Numbered from the stretch's first letter, positions 19,711 through 27,041 are shown. The stretch is DNA of 45,186 nucleotides from an uncultured Bacillota bacterium (GCA_937967955.1 CALBUB010000072.1:1-45186); one strand, 5' to 3'. Notes: a model not told the origin generated them from the letters alone. A program made the numbers and translations.

Positions 19711-19752
19711 ATTTTAATATTTAATTACTGCTAAAGCGGTAACCTATGTTAC
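19711..19752 (-). promoter_or_regulatory. hcp promoter with GTAAC-N4-GTTAC operator (CRP/FNR-type candidate)
   Basis: The perfect palindrome GTAAC-CTAT-GTTAC spans 19739-19752. On the minus strand a -10-like TAAAAT lies at 19716-19711. If transcription starts ~7 nt after it (~19704), the palindrome is centred at -41.5, the classical class II activator position. This 14-bp half-site/N4 shape is that of CRP/FNR-family regulators, and HcpR of that family controls hcp in many anaerobes. The regulator's identity is inference. Confidence 0.55.
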
Positions 19753-19790
19753 AACTTTAAAATTTATTGATAAATTCTCAGTTTTTTTAC

Positions 19791-19833
19791 AAAAAAATAA
19801 AACCAGGGAGGGGGCGTAAATTTATCCCTGGTA
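19791..19833 (-). terminator. Terminator after the zinc-ribbon gene
   Basis: On the minus strand an 8-bp stem ACCAGGGA / TCCCTGGT with a ~17-nt loop is followed by TTTTATTTTTTT, about 12 nt after the stop codon of the zinc-ribbon gene. It separates that cluster from hcp. Confidence 0.75.
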
Positions 19834-19844
19834 AGTAAACTTAA

Positions 19845-20087
19845 TTAATAATCTTTTCCTGCTGCCATTACATTTGCTGGATCAAAGGCATGGCAGGGAG
19901 TTACACCATATACCATACCACATTTAGGGCATCTATATTCATAGGTTTCCATTACAAATTCTTCTCCACATTCTTCACATTTTATGTCTAATGGTACCAT
20001 CATAGGCTGATTTGCATAGCCCATTGCTCTTATTTTATCTACTACTTGCTTTCCATTTTCAAAGCTACCTGTACAGCCTTCATGCAT
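19845..20087 (-). CDS. Small zinc-ribbon protein
   Basis: An 80-aa cytosolic protein. It has a four-Cys zinc ribbon (CEECGEEF ... CPKCGMVYG, about 36-63) plus Cys near the N-terminus (EGCTG) and in TPCHAFDP after the ribbon. I start at the ATG at 20087, because AAGGATG lies 8 nt upstream; the ATG three codons earlier would sit on its own Shine-Dalgarno. It follows the soluble ABC ATPase gene by ~67 nt, with a hairpin (GGCAAG/CTTGCC) in between, so co-transcription is likely. Function unknown; metal or cluster handling would fit. Confidence 0.8.
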   Translation of the reverse strand: MHEGCTGSFENGKQVVDKIRAMGYANQPMMVPLDIKCEECGEEFVMETYEYRCPKCGMVYGVTPCHAFDPANVMAAGKDY

Positions 20088-20154
20088 TATAATCATCCTT
20101 TCTATTTTATAATCTTAATGTAAGTAGGTAATAGGCAAGAAAATTATCCTTGCC

Positions 20155-21162
20155 TTATAGAGAGTCGATAGTAAGCCCCTTTCTTAAATGGCCTCTCATC
20201 CTTTGGATTATATTATCCATTTTCTCTAGCTCTTTTAATATTTCCTTTTCTCTTTGACTAGTTTCAATGACCTTATCTATTCCTCCATTTTTTATGACTA
20301 TCCTCCTATCAGCCATTAAGGCTAGGATAGGGTCATGGGTAGCCATCAATACAATTTTATTGCTTCCTACTAATAGCTTCAAGGCTTCTTTTCTATTTAT
20401 TCCTGCATTTTCAATTTCATCTATTAACACTATTGGAGAAGCACTCAATATGGCAGTATCTGCAATCATAAGAGCTCTAGATTGTCCACCACTTAAGCTG
20501 GTTATCTGAGTATTCAGGTCAAACTTTTCTCCTGACAAGTGGTTGGCTGCTTCTATTATTTCCTTTATAACTTCCTTTTCATTTACAACCATTCTGCTTT
20601 GAGCATGAAGCTCTAAGAATTCATATACTGTCAAATCCATTACAAAATTCATATTCTGAGATAGCTGGGCAACTAGCTTATTATTGGAGGAATATCTCCA
20701 CTTCATATCTGGAACTTCTCCATTTATGAGGATTTTTCTCTTGGTAGGGGTATCTCCCTGGGCGATCCATTCTATATCTGCTAATAATCTACTTTTTCCT
20801 GAGCCTGTAGGACCTACTATTGAAACTATTTCTGATTTATTAATAGTAAGCTGGCCAAACTTTTCCTTGTTTCCGCTTTTGTCGGTACCAGCTATTATAG
20901 TTATGGAGTCTATACTTTTTTCTTTATCCAAGCCTAAAAACTCAATCATTTGGGATATATACTCAGCCAAGCCTTCTTTTAGATTGGCAATATCTATTCC
21001 CCATTCTTCTATTTCTTCCTCAGTAAAATGGTTAAGGTATTCCTGGAAGGTCTTATCCTCATAGCCTTCTACATTTAATCTATTGTCTTCAAAGTAGTTG
21101 ATAACAAAAGGATATTTTTCTATTAGCTCTTTAATTGTAAGTCTTTCTAATATACTACTCAT
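20155..21162 (-). CDS. Soluble ABC ATPase with DUF1858-like N-terminal domain
   Basis: A 335-aa protein without membrane segments. Residues 1-75 form a helical domain starting ERLTIKELIEKYPFVINYF that resembles the DUF1858/ScdA-N type domain found in the gene two places upstream. The ATPase follows with Walker A GPTGSGKS (117-124), signature LSGGQSRA (~232) and Walker B IVLIDEIENAG, then a His switch (MATHDP) and a charged helical tail. ENAG replaces the usual EPTS after Walker B, unlike import ATPases. No permease is near. AGGTG is spaced for the ATG at 21162, which overlaps the GTPase stop by 8 nt. Role unknown. Confidence 0.85.
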   Translation of the reverse strand: MSSILERLTIKELIEKYPFVINYFEDNRLNVEGYEDKTFQEYLNHFTEEEIEEWGIDIANLKEGLAEYISQMIEFLGLDKEKSIDSITIIAGTDKSGNKEKFGQLTINKSEIVSIVGPTGSGKSRLLADIEWIAQGDTPTKRKILINGEVPDMKWRYSSNNKLVAQLSQNMNFVMDLTVYEFLELHAQSRMVVNEKEVIKEIIEAANHLSGEKFDLNTQITSLSGGQSRALMIADTAILSASPIVLIDEIENAGINRKEALKLLVGSNKIVLMATHDPILALMADRRIVIKNGGIDKVIETSQREKEILKELEKMDNIIQRMRGHLRKGLTIDSL

Positions 21163-21856
21163 TTTCATCACCTATTTTTATCTTTCGTACATTGCCCATT
21201 TGATAGTCTTCACCTATTCTAGTTTCTCCTAGGCAGTAGGAACACAAGGCTGAAGGCATTGGAAATCTCAACTTTTCTCCTTGTACCGTCTCCACGTCTA
21301 CTTCTTCATCATATATTAATGTACTCAATTCAAAAGCACCTTGACCAGTAAGCCCATTAACATGGATTATTATGGCCCTTGGATTTACTGAACTTATCTT
21401 GGAGGCAAAAACCTCCCTTTCAGCTTGAGAAACTATATCCCCTTTTGTAATTACAACTATATCTGCCGATTTTAACATGGGACCTATTTTTTTAGGTGTA
21501 TTTATGCCTGACAAATTATCGATTACACACACAGCTTTTATATTTTTTATATAAGGTGAACACCTATTACAAAGGCCAGCCGATTCTGTAATGAGTAGAT
21601 CAAGTTTGTTTTCCCTGCCCCAGCTAACTACTTCCTCTATATTGCTTACAAAATAGTGGTCTGGACAAAGGGAACCAGAAAGGCCTTTTATGGCGGGAAC
21701 TCCTGCTTTTTTGTATAATAGGTCATCGTCAGTATAAAGGCAGTCAAATTTAGCTACACCTACTGCTATGCCTCTATCCTTCAGTGCATCTATTACTTTC
21801 AATATTACGGAAGTCTTTCCTGTTGACGGAGGACCTGAAAATGTTACTAGGTTCAT
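21155..21856 (-). CDS. HypB/UreG/CobW-like P-loop GTPase with two CxxC motifs
   Basis: A 233-aa SIMIBI-class GTPase: P-loop GPPSTGKT (8-15), switch-like ITESAGLC (89-96) and base motif TKGD (137-140). Two Cys pairs stand out: C96-x2-C99 (LCNRCSPY) directly after the Walker-B-like strand, where UreG/HypB carry their metal-binding Cys, and C205-x2-C208 (LCSYCLGE) near the end. Known relatives deliver Ni or Co to enzymes. AGGAG fits the ATG at 21856. It sits between the substrate-binding-like gene (11-nt gap) and the ABC ATPase (8-nt overlap), so the three act together. The client is unknown. Confidence 0.85.
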   Translation of the reverse strand: MNLVTFSGPPSTGKTSVILKVIDALKDRGIAVGVAKFDCLYTDDDLLYKKAGVPAIKGLSGSLCPDHYFVSNIEEVVSWGRENKLDLLITESAGLCNRCSPYIKNIKAVCVIDNLSGINTPKKIGPMLKSADIVVITKGDIVSQAEREVFASKISSVNPRAIIIHVNGLTGQGAFELSTLIYDEEVDVETVQGEKLRFPMPSALCSYCLGETRIGEDYQMGNVRKIKIGDENE

Positions 21857-21867
21857 ATCTATCACTC

Positions 21868-23094
21868 CTAATCTGTTTCATCAAATATTTTTTGGCACTC
21901 ATTTATAAGCTGTTCTATATCCACTTCCTTTATATAATCCCAGCCAAGCCACATATATTTATTTTCCTTTGGAATTTGATTGTCTACTTCTGGATTTGTA
22001 CTTGGTAAGCTGCCTTTTTGGGCTAGTATTTCGCCTACTTCTTTTGATGTGAAAAAGTCTACAAAGGGCTTTAATATATTCTTCTTAGATTTCTTAGCAA
22101 GTAAAAGTATTGGACTTATTATAGCCCCATCTTCAGGCCAAACTGCCTTCATGGGTCCATCTGCTCTTGCCATCTTAGTGAAGAAGTAAGGTATTACCGT
22201 AACTATAGGTTTTTGCTTTTTCCTATGGGCTTTAACCATCTCTGAAGGATGTAGTGATATGGATAAAGCTTTTTTTAGTCTGCTTATTCCTTCTTCTCCA
22301 TATTGTTTGTATATATTTACTAAAATAGCATTGAACATATCCAAATCTCCAGTTGGCAAGCTTACTCTATTTTCAAATTCTGGTTTTAGTATGTCTTCCC
22401 AAGTTTTTGGCATTTCCATGCCCTCTAACTCTTCTGTGTTTACTAAAAATACTGCTGGAACTACAGCAATTATTGAGTAATGTCCATCTGGCTCTCGTAA
22501 ACTTATATATTCATTTTCAAAATCCTCATTTAATTTTTCAAAGCTAAGCATATCTTCAAAAGTCCCTTTTTCCTTGAACCTTCCCATCAGTTTTTTGTCA
22601 AAGAAAAGCTCAAAACCTGCTGATATCATTAAATCTGGCAAGTCTTCCTCATCTTCTGCCTTTTCTATTTCCTCTCTCAGCCAGTCTATACCTTGGAAGG
22701 CTGCCTTTAAATCATGACTAACCGTTACATTAAGCTTGTTTCCTTCTTCCTCCATCCAGCTGTTAAAAGCATCCATTAAAGGTACTTTTACAGGGCAAGG
22801 AAGGACTCCACTAATTCTAATATCTGCCTCTTCTACCTGTTCCTTTTGTACTAAGGCTTCATCTTCTGATACCCTATTTTGCTCTATAACTTCCACTAGC
22901 CTTTCAACAAACTGCTCTATATTTATATTTTTACTCTTTAAAGCCATCTCAAGGCTTATAGTCTTACCCATAGTCCTTCTCATGGCTTCATTGGCCAAAG
23001 GCTTAAAACCATTGGCTACAAATACATCTATGGTTTCTGGATACTTTTCAGTTATATCAAAGACTTTGTCCTTTATATCAAAGTATTTGTTCAT
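21868..23094 (-). CDS. Cytosolic substrate-binding-like protein with DUF1858-type N-terminus
   Basis: A 408-aa protein. Residues ~1-70 (FDITEKYPETIDVFVANGF ... ISLEMALKSKNINIEQFVERL) fit the DUF1858 pattern, a domain also described as hybrid-cluster-protein-associated. The usual CxxC after GF is replaced by PLAN. After a linker, residues ~90-400 resemble ABC extracellular solute-binding proteins (iron/spermidine type), with WEDILKPEF and DGAIISPILLLAKKSKK typical of that fold. There is no signal peptide, no lipobox and no permease gene, so it should be cytosolic. GGGGAGGA precedes the ATG. First gene of the operon SBP-GTPase-ABC-(zinc ribbon). Function unknown. Confidence 0.82.
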   Translation of the reverse strand: MNKYFDIKDKVFDITEKYPETIDVFVANGFKPLANEAMRRTMGKTISLEMALKSKNINIEQFVERLVEVIEQNRVSEDEALVQKEQVEEADIRISGVLPCPVKVPLMDAFNSWMEEEGNKLNVTVSHDLKAAFQGIDWLREEIEKAEDEEDLPDLMISAGFELFFDKKLMGRFKEKGTFEDMLSFEKLNEDFENEYISLREPDGHYSIIAVVPAVFLVNTEELEGMEMPKTWEDILKPEFENRVSLPTGDLDMFNAILVNIYKQYGEEGISRLKKALSISLHPSEMVKAHRKKQKPIVTVIPYFFTKMARADGPMKAVWPEDGAIISPILLLAKKSKKNILKPFVDFFTSKEVGEILAQKGSLPSTNPEVDNQIPKENKYMWLGWDYIKEVDIEQLINECQKIFDETD

Positions 23095-23165
23095 TAAAAT
23101 TCCTCCCCAAACTAATTCCTTTCAAGTCCATTATAGCAATTTAATAATATTATACACTCTAATAC

Positions 23166-23196
23166 AAAAAAATTCGGTAACATCAGTTACCGAATT
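23166..23196 (-). terminator. Strong terminator closing the mini-CRISPR unit
   Basis: On the minus strand a perfect 11-bp stem (AATTCGGTAAC / GTTACCGAATT) with a 4-nt loop is followed by seven T, 35 nt after the degenerate repeat. It would end the CRISPR transcript and isolate it from the downstream SBP operon. The stem also contains GTAAC-N4-GTTAC, the same core as the hcp operator, so a dual use cannot be excluded. Confidence 0.8.
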
Positions 23197-23230
23197 TCAC
23201 TAAGCTGTTGGAAATATAAGAATCTTTTAA

Positions 23231-23330
23231 GATTGAAATTTTTTATAAGTAGGATAATAACAGGAGATAGAGGCTGTGTCGTGTTCACCTTCTACACAGG
23301 GTTTCAATTCCTCATAGGTAGTCTAGTAAC
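23231..23330 (-). CRISPR. Mini-CRISPR: one repeat, one spacer, one degenerate repeat
   Basis: Read on the minus strand. Repeat 1 (23330-23301) is 30 nt, begins GTTACTAGAC and ends TACCTATGAGGAATTGAAAC, a 3' part I recognise from clostridial type I-B repeats, including the ATTGAAAC handle. A 39-nt spacer follows (23300-23262). Repeat 2 (23261-23231, 31 nt) begins GTTATTATCCTAC and is degraded at its 3' end, as leader-distal repeats usually are. Repeat and spacer lengths fit type I-B. Both repeats deviate from the family (R1 in the 5' third, R2 in the 3' half). No cas gene is in the window, so any processing would use Cas6 from elsewhere. Confidence 0.78.
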
Positions 23331-23344
23331 CATTACACATATTG

Positions 23345-23373
23345 ATATTATCATATTCTCCATTTTTTGTCAA
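23345..23373 (-). promoter_or_regulatory. Consensus promoter driving the mini-CRISPR
   Basis: On the minus strand TTGACA (23373-23368), a 17-nt spacer and TAATAT (23350-23345) make a near-perfect vegetative promoter. The expected start (~23338) is about 8 nt before repeat 1. It is the best -35/-10 pair I found in the window. Confidence 0.75.
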
Positions 23374-23383
23374 AGAAGAAAAT

Positions 23384-23401
23384 AGGTAAATCTGATTACC
23401 T
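23384..23401. repeat. Palindrome just upstream of the CRISPR promoter
   Basis: AGGTAA-N6-TTACCT lies 10 nt upstream of the -35 box. Its GTAA-N6-TTAC core has the same spacing as GTAAC-N4-GTTAC upstream of hcp, so it may bind a related regulator. It could also be chance in AT-rich DNA. Confidence 0.4.
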
Positions 23402-23455
23402 TTTTGCTACTAATTTCTGCTATAAGTATTGAAATTATCACATTTCTTTAAAAAT

Positions 23456-23513
23456 ATAAATTGTCGTTGATCTCCAGGGATTTTTGCACTACTCAAGGTC
23501 GACGACAATTTAT
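23456..23513. repeat. Long inverted repeat in the CRISPR leader
   Basis: Perfect 12-nt arms ATAAATTGTCGT / ACGACAATTTAT enclose 34 nt (with TCCAGGGA and CAAGGTCG). It lies ~125 nt upstream of repeat 1. From memory, similar GTCGTCGACC...ACGACAA elements occur in leaders of type I-B arrays, so this may be a leader recognition element. It could instead serve as the 3' hairpin of the 64-aa gene. Together with the array it fills most of the 475-base gap 23095-23569. Confidence 0.6.
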
Positions 23514-23569
23514 TATTAATTAGGAAAATTATATGCTGTTATTTTTATATTGTTTCAAATAAATTATTG

Positions 23570-23764
23570 CTATCTAGTCCTTCTTAGCCAATATCTAAAA
23601 GCTAGTATTAATAGAAAATATATTACTATTACAAATAATAAAGTAAGCATCCTTTCCTGGAAAGTACCATCAGCAATTAAAACAGGTCCTATTCCAAAGA
23701 AAGTAACAAGAAGGAATAGTACTATAAATACTATATATCCAGCCCATTTAATACCCTTATTCAC
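23570..23764 (-). CDS. Small two-helix membrane protein
   Basis: A 64-aa protein with two hydrophobic helices (~8-27 and ~41-57) separated by GPVLIADGTFQER and ending in basic FRYWLRRTR. It resembles a small uncharacterised Firmicutes membrane family; I cannot name it with certainty. The start is a GTG with GGAGGTG 8 nt upstream; the overlapping ATG runs straight into a stop. It stands alone, upstream of the mini-CRISPR on the same strand. Function unknown. Confidence 0.75.
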   Translation of the reverse strand: MNKGIKWAGYIVFIVLFLLVTFFGIGPVLIADGTFQERMLTLLFVIVIYFLLILAFRYWLRRTR

Positions 23765-23985
23765 ATTGGAACACCTCCATATATAGGTTCATTTTATCAT
23801 ACCCTTTACTTAAAAGGTGCTACCAATTAAGTGTATATTCTTATTTTTTGTTTACAATTTGTTTACAATCATCCAAGCCAGGTGTACAAGCTATTAAAAA
23901 GGTGTATAATTATAATTAAATGGCGTATTTTTAACTATCTTGTCAGTTTGTGTCCATATAATAAGATGATTTTAGGAGTGGTATT

Positions 23986-25110
23986 ATGAATAAGAAAAGG
24001 CTAACCATTGTTGCAATTATCCTAATCCTCTTATTGGTAGGCCCTGTGATAACTAAGGAGATTATTGGTGCCAGTGGAAAGGCTACTTCTTCAGATTCAA
24101 ATTTAGAAGCTGTTAACAGTGACAATAGCAAAGCCAGGAGTAAAGAGCAATTTACTGATGAAATAACTAGGAATGTAGTTATAGAAGATAAAGGAGAAGC
24201 TGAAAATAGTAACTTAGTTGATTCCAATTCAGAAAAGGATAATGAGGATAAAAGTAAAAGCAATGAAGTTGATAAGAAAGACAATGATAAGTCTAGTGGT
24301 GAAACTGAAAATAAAGCTAACAATAAGGCTAAGCAGACTAACAATAATAAGTCTAATAATAAAGAAAATGATAACTCCAATAACAATAGCGATAAAAAGG
24401 CAAAAAACGATAATGAGGCCAATAATAAAAAGAAAGAAGAAAAAGCTTCTAAAAATGAGAGTACTAAAGGCCATGTAGAAACAGGCATGCTGGCAGGAAC
24501 TACTTACATAGCTGAAGATGGAAAGGTTATGGTGAAAAATCCTAATGATATATTAGTCTTAGTAAATAAGCATAGGAACTTGCCTGCCGATTATAAACCA
24601 AGTGATTTAGTAATTCCAAAGGTTCCATTCTCTTTTGAGGGAAATGATGAAAAGAAATATATGAGAAAAGAAGCTGCAAAAGCTTTAGAAGAATTGTTCA
24701 ATGCAGCTGAAGAAGAAGGAATTTATCTTTATGCTGTTTCAGGCTTCCGCTCCTACAACCGCCAAAAGAGTATATTTGAATACAGAGCAGCCAGGGACGG
24801 TTTTGAAGAAGCCAATAAGTTGACTGCCTATCCAGGCCAAAGTGAACACCAAACAGGCTTAGCAATGGATGTAACCTGCCAAGCCGTAAATTTTGATTTA
24901 AGGGAAAGTTTTGGACAAACCCCCGAAGGTAAATGGCTTAAAAACAATGCTCATAGATTTGGCTTCATAATCCGCTATCCTAAAGGTGCTGAACACATAA
25001 CTGGTTACAATTATGAGCCTTGGCATATAAGATACGTAGGGAAAAAAGTTGCTGACCAAATATATGAAAGAGGAATTACATTAGAAGAATACATGGGCTT
25101 TCCAAAGTAA
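23986..25110 (+). CDS. VanY-like D-alanyl-D-alanine carboxypeptidase (M15B)
   Basis: A 374-aa exported, probably membrane-anchored protein. An N-terminal helix (~6-22) acts as signal anchor. A low-complexity linker (~35-160) rich in Asn, Lys, Asp, Glu and Ser spans the wall. The M15B zinc peptidase domain (~185-370) has the ligands H288 and D295 (SEHQTGLAMDV) and H347 in EPWHIRYVG, with E344 as catalytic base. Family role: removal of the terminal D-Ala from peptidoglycan stems. AGGAGTGG precedes the ATG. A direct repeat TTGTTTACAA ... TTGTTTACAA lies ~125 nt upstream (around 23846-23870) with no assigned role. No vancomycin-resistance genes are near, so this is ordinary wall metabolism. Confidence 0.92.
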   Translation: MNKKRLTIVAIILILLLVGPVITKEIIGASGKATSSDSNLEAVNSDNSKARSKEQFTDEITRNVVIEDKGEAENSNLVDSNSEKDNEDKSKSNEVDKKDNDKSSGETENKANNKAKQTNNNKSNNKENDNSNNNSDKKAKNDNEANNKKKEEKASKNESTKGHVETGMLAGTTYIAEDGKVMVKNPNDILVLVNKHRNLPADYKPSDLVIPKVPFSFEGNDEKKYMRKEAAKALEELFNAAEEEGIYLYAVSGFRSYNRQKSIFEYRAARDGFEEANKLTAYPGQSEHQTGLAMDVTCQAVNFDLRESFGQTPEGKWLKNNAHRFGFIIRYPKGAEHITGYNYEPWHIRYVGKKVADQIYERGITLEEYMGFPK

Positions 25111-25142
25111 AAACCCTGTACTTATCTAGTACAGGGTTTTAA
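25110..25142. terminator. Bidirectional terminator between carboxypeptidase and HAD gene
   Basis: A 12-bp stem AAAACCCTGTAC / GTACAGGGTTTT with a 7-nt loop lies between convergent genes and overlaps both stop codons or their edges. Confidence 0.88.
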
Positions 25143-25609
25143 TTTCTTAAAGTTGCCTTTAACCTATTTTCATCTAGAAGCAACCCAATAGCATCGATTA
25201 TAGACCTTGTAACTATATCTGCATTTAGTAGCAGTTGACTACATGCTCCTTCTTCTTCAATAACAGCTATAGTCAGTATTGACTCTTTAAACATGGGTAT
25301 ATCATTATAGCCATTGCCTATACATATGGTCTTTTTGCCTCCTAGCTTTCTCACTATTTCTTTTTTATGAAAACCTGCATTATCATTAGGGAAGGTCTCT
25401 ACATTAACTCCCAAATCCTTACACTCATCTTTTACGGTCCCATAAGTATCTGCAGTTAATATATATACATTCACATGTTCCTTTAGCTTTTGTATAAGTT
25501 CCTTAACCTCTTCTACTATCTTACCATCAACGGCAATAGTTCCATTATAATCTAAGACTACATTTTCTATCTCTATTTTACCTCTACCAGGTATATTGTA
25601 ATATAGCAT
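25139..25609 (-). CDS. HAD-superfamily protein, soluble P-type-ATPase-like
   Basis: A 156-aa cytosolic protein with HAD motifs: motif I DYNGT (nucleophile D20; Asn at +2 instead of Asp, as in P-type ATPases), motif II Thr in YILTADTYG, a Lys in the middle and motif III GNGYNDIPMF. The small size without a cap and the NGT version match the group called soluble P-type ATPases (COG4087). It would be a phosphatase of unknown substrate. ATGGGGGT precedes the ATG. The 132 bases upstream to the MFS gene contain no gene. Confidence 0.82.
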   Translation of the reverse strand: MLYYNIPGRGKIEIENVVLDYNGTIAVDGKIVEEVKELIQKLKEHVNVYILTADTYGTVKDECKDLGVNVETFPNDNAGFHKKEIVRKLGGKKTICIGNGYNDIPMFKESILTIAVIEEEGACSQLLLNADIVTRSIIDAIGLLLDENRLKATLRN

Positions 25610-25741
25610 AATTTTACCCCCATATCTTTTTCACCATAACTAGCTTTTATGTTTTTTATAGATGTAGTTTTATTCTCTATTATATTCATGGCTAAAGCCT
25701 TTATTGCCTATTTATTTCCATAATTTAAGAATACCTTCTGA

Positions 25742-27028
25742 CTAGTCTGCCTTCTGCTTGCCTAAAGCACTATAACCAAATATTTTTTTGTATTGGACAG
25801 CCAGGTATACCATTATTACTGTAGCTAAAATAGCAGCAGCTAATAATAGTAGCATCATTGTGTGTATAGCAGCTTCTTCTCCAATAGATTTAGTCATGTG
25901 AGATACAAGGTAGGGTAAAAAGGTGCTAGCAAGCCCCATCCAAGTATAATATATTCCTGTATTCCTACCCTTAGGCCCTGGAACTAGCTCTTGACGAACT
26001 CCTAAGCCTGTTTGTAAGGCACCGCCAGCTGCAAAGAAGCCTAGCAAAGCTATAGATACATATATGACAACCACATTCTTAACAAGCAACACAATGACTA
26101 GTGCAAAAGCAGTAAATATTGAATCTATTAATACCACTTTAAGGGGTGTCCATTTTAATTTACCCATCATAAAAGCCCAAAATACTACTGCTATTATAGA
26201 GCCTACCGTATATACGGAAGTCAAGCCTGCAGCTTGGATTTCTGTCAAACCTGCATTTAACATTCCAAAGGCTTTAGTATACTGCTGAGCCCCATACATT
26301 ATAAACATGCATAGGAAGGCATAAAATACTGTGAAAAAGTTTACCAATTTATTTGGTTTAACAAGCATTCTAGATTTGGCTTCCTTTATTTCAGCTTCTG
26401 CAGCACTTATAGTTTCTCCAGTAGCAGTAGTAACCTTTTCTTTCATTTGCTCATCATATACAAAGGGTGAAAAAAGAGCAAGTACTGTACATATTATAGA
26501 TAAGACTAATGGAATCCAAATATTCACTTCCCACATGCCTGCTGCTGAAAAATGGACTACTAGAAGTGGGTATATAATGCCTGAAATGGATATAAAAGCC
26601 TTAATGCCAATTAATACTGCTCCTGCATACTTTGGTGCTGCTTCCTGTACTGCTGGATAAAGGGCTGCATCCCAAAAGCCCGATGTGGCAACTCCTGCTA
26701 AAAAGGCACAAATACAAGCTACTGTAAAGCTATCCGAATATAGAAGGCCAGCAAAACATAAAATGTATAAGATACCACCAGCTACTGCCATCTTTTTGCG
26801 CCCTATCTTATCAGATACTATTCCACCTAGCCATACAGTTAGGAATTTTCCAAGGCCTGTTGCCGTTATTGCAAGAGACACAGCTTGTGAGCCAGAAGTA
26901 GGATCCGTATAACCCCATTTTGTGTAAAAGTTAACTTGATTTTGAGCCAATATAATAGCCTGTATTCCATGAGTAAAATAGCACATATAAGCTGTAATCA
27001 ATGACCAAATATATTTTCTATCTTTCAT
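25742..27028 (-). CDS. MFS transporter
   Basis: A 428-aa polytopic protein with about 12 helices, the MFS signature GGIVSDKIGRKKM between helices 2 and 3, and a central cytosolic loop (~200-240). No substrate-specific motif is recognised. It lies directly downstream of the moaA-moaC-MOSC-moaD group, but a terminator separates them, so a role in that pathway is not implied. GGAGGAG stands 7 nt before the ATG, preceded by a 9-codon open frame with its own strong ribosome-binding site. Confidence 0.88.
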   Translation of the reverse strand: MKDRKYIWSLITAYMCYFTHGIQAIILAQNQVNFYTKWGYTDPTSGSQAVSLAITATGLGKFLTVWLGGIVSDKIGRKKMAVAGGILYILCFAGLLYSDSFTVACICAFLAGVATSGFWDAALYPAVQEAAPKYAGAVLIGIKAFISISGIIYPLLVVHFSAAGMWEVNIWIPLVLSIICTVLALFSPFVYDEQMKEKVTTATGETISAAEAEIKEAKSRMLVKPNKLVNFFTVFYAFLCMFIMYGAQQYTKAFGMLNAGLTEIQAAGLTSVYTVGSIIAVVFWAFMMGKLKWTPLKVVLIDSIFTAFALVIVLLVKNVVVIYVSIALLGFFAAGGALQTGLGVRQELVPGPKGRNTGIYYTWMGLASTFLPYLVSHMTKSIGEEAAIHTMMLLLLAAAILATVIMVYLAVQYKKIFGYSALGKQKAD

Positions 27029-27041
27029 TGTTCACTCCTCC

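Noticed and set aside
20133..20155. Hairpin GGCAAG/CTTGCC after the soluble ABC ATPase gene as a terminator
   Set aside because: The stem is short and no T-run follows on the minus strand; more likely an mRNA processing or stability hairpin within the operon.
23171..23196. Palindrome as operator of the SBP operon only
   Set aside because: On the minus strand it is followed by a seven-T run and closes the CRISPR transcript, so a terminator explains it best; operator use is kept only as a secondary idea.
23943..24488. 181-aa Leu/Ser-rich open frame antisense to the carboxypeptidase gene
   Set aside because: It is the complement of the Asn/Lys/Asp-rich low-complexity linker, which has few stop codons on the other strand; no ribosome-binding site or family match.
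23986..25110. Vancomycin-resistance locus suggested by the VanY-like protein
   Set aside because: No vanH, vanA/B, vanX or vanRS neighbours; M15B carboxypeptidases are common in Gram-positive wall metabolism.
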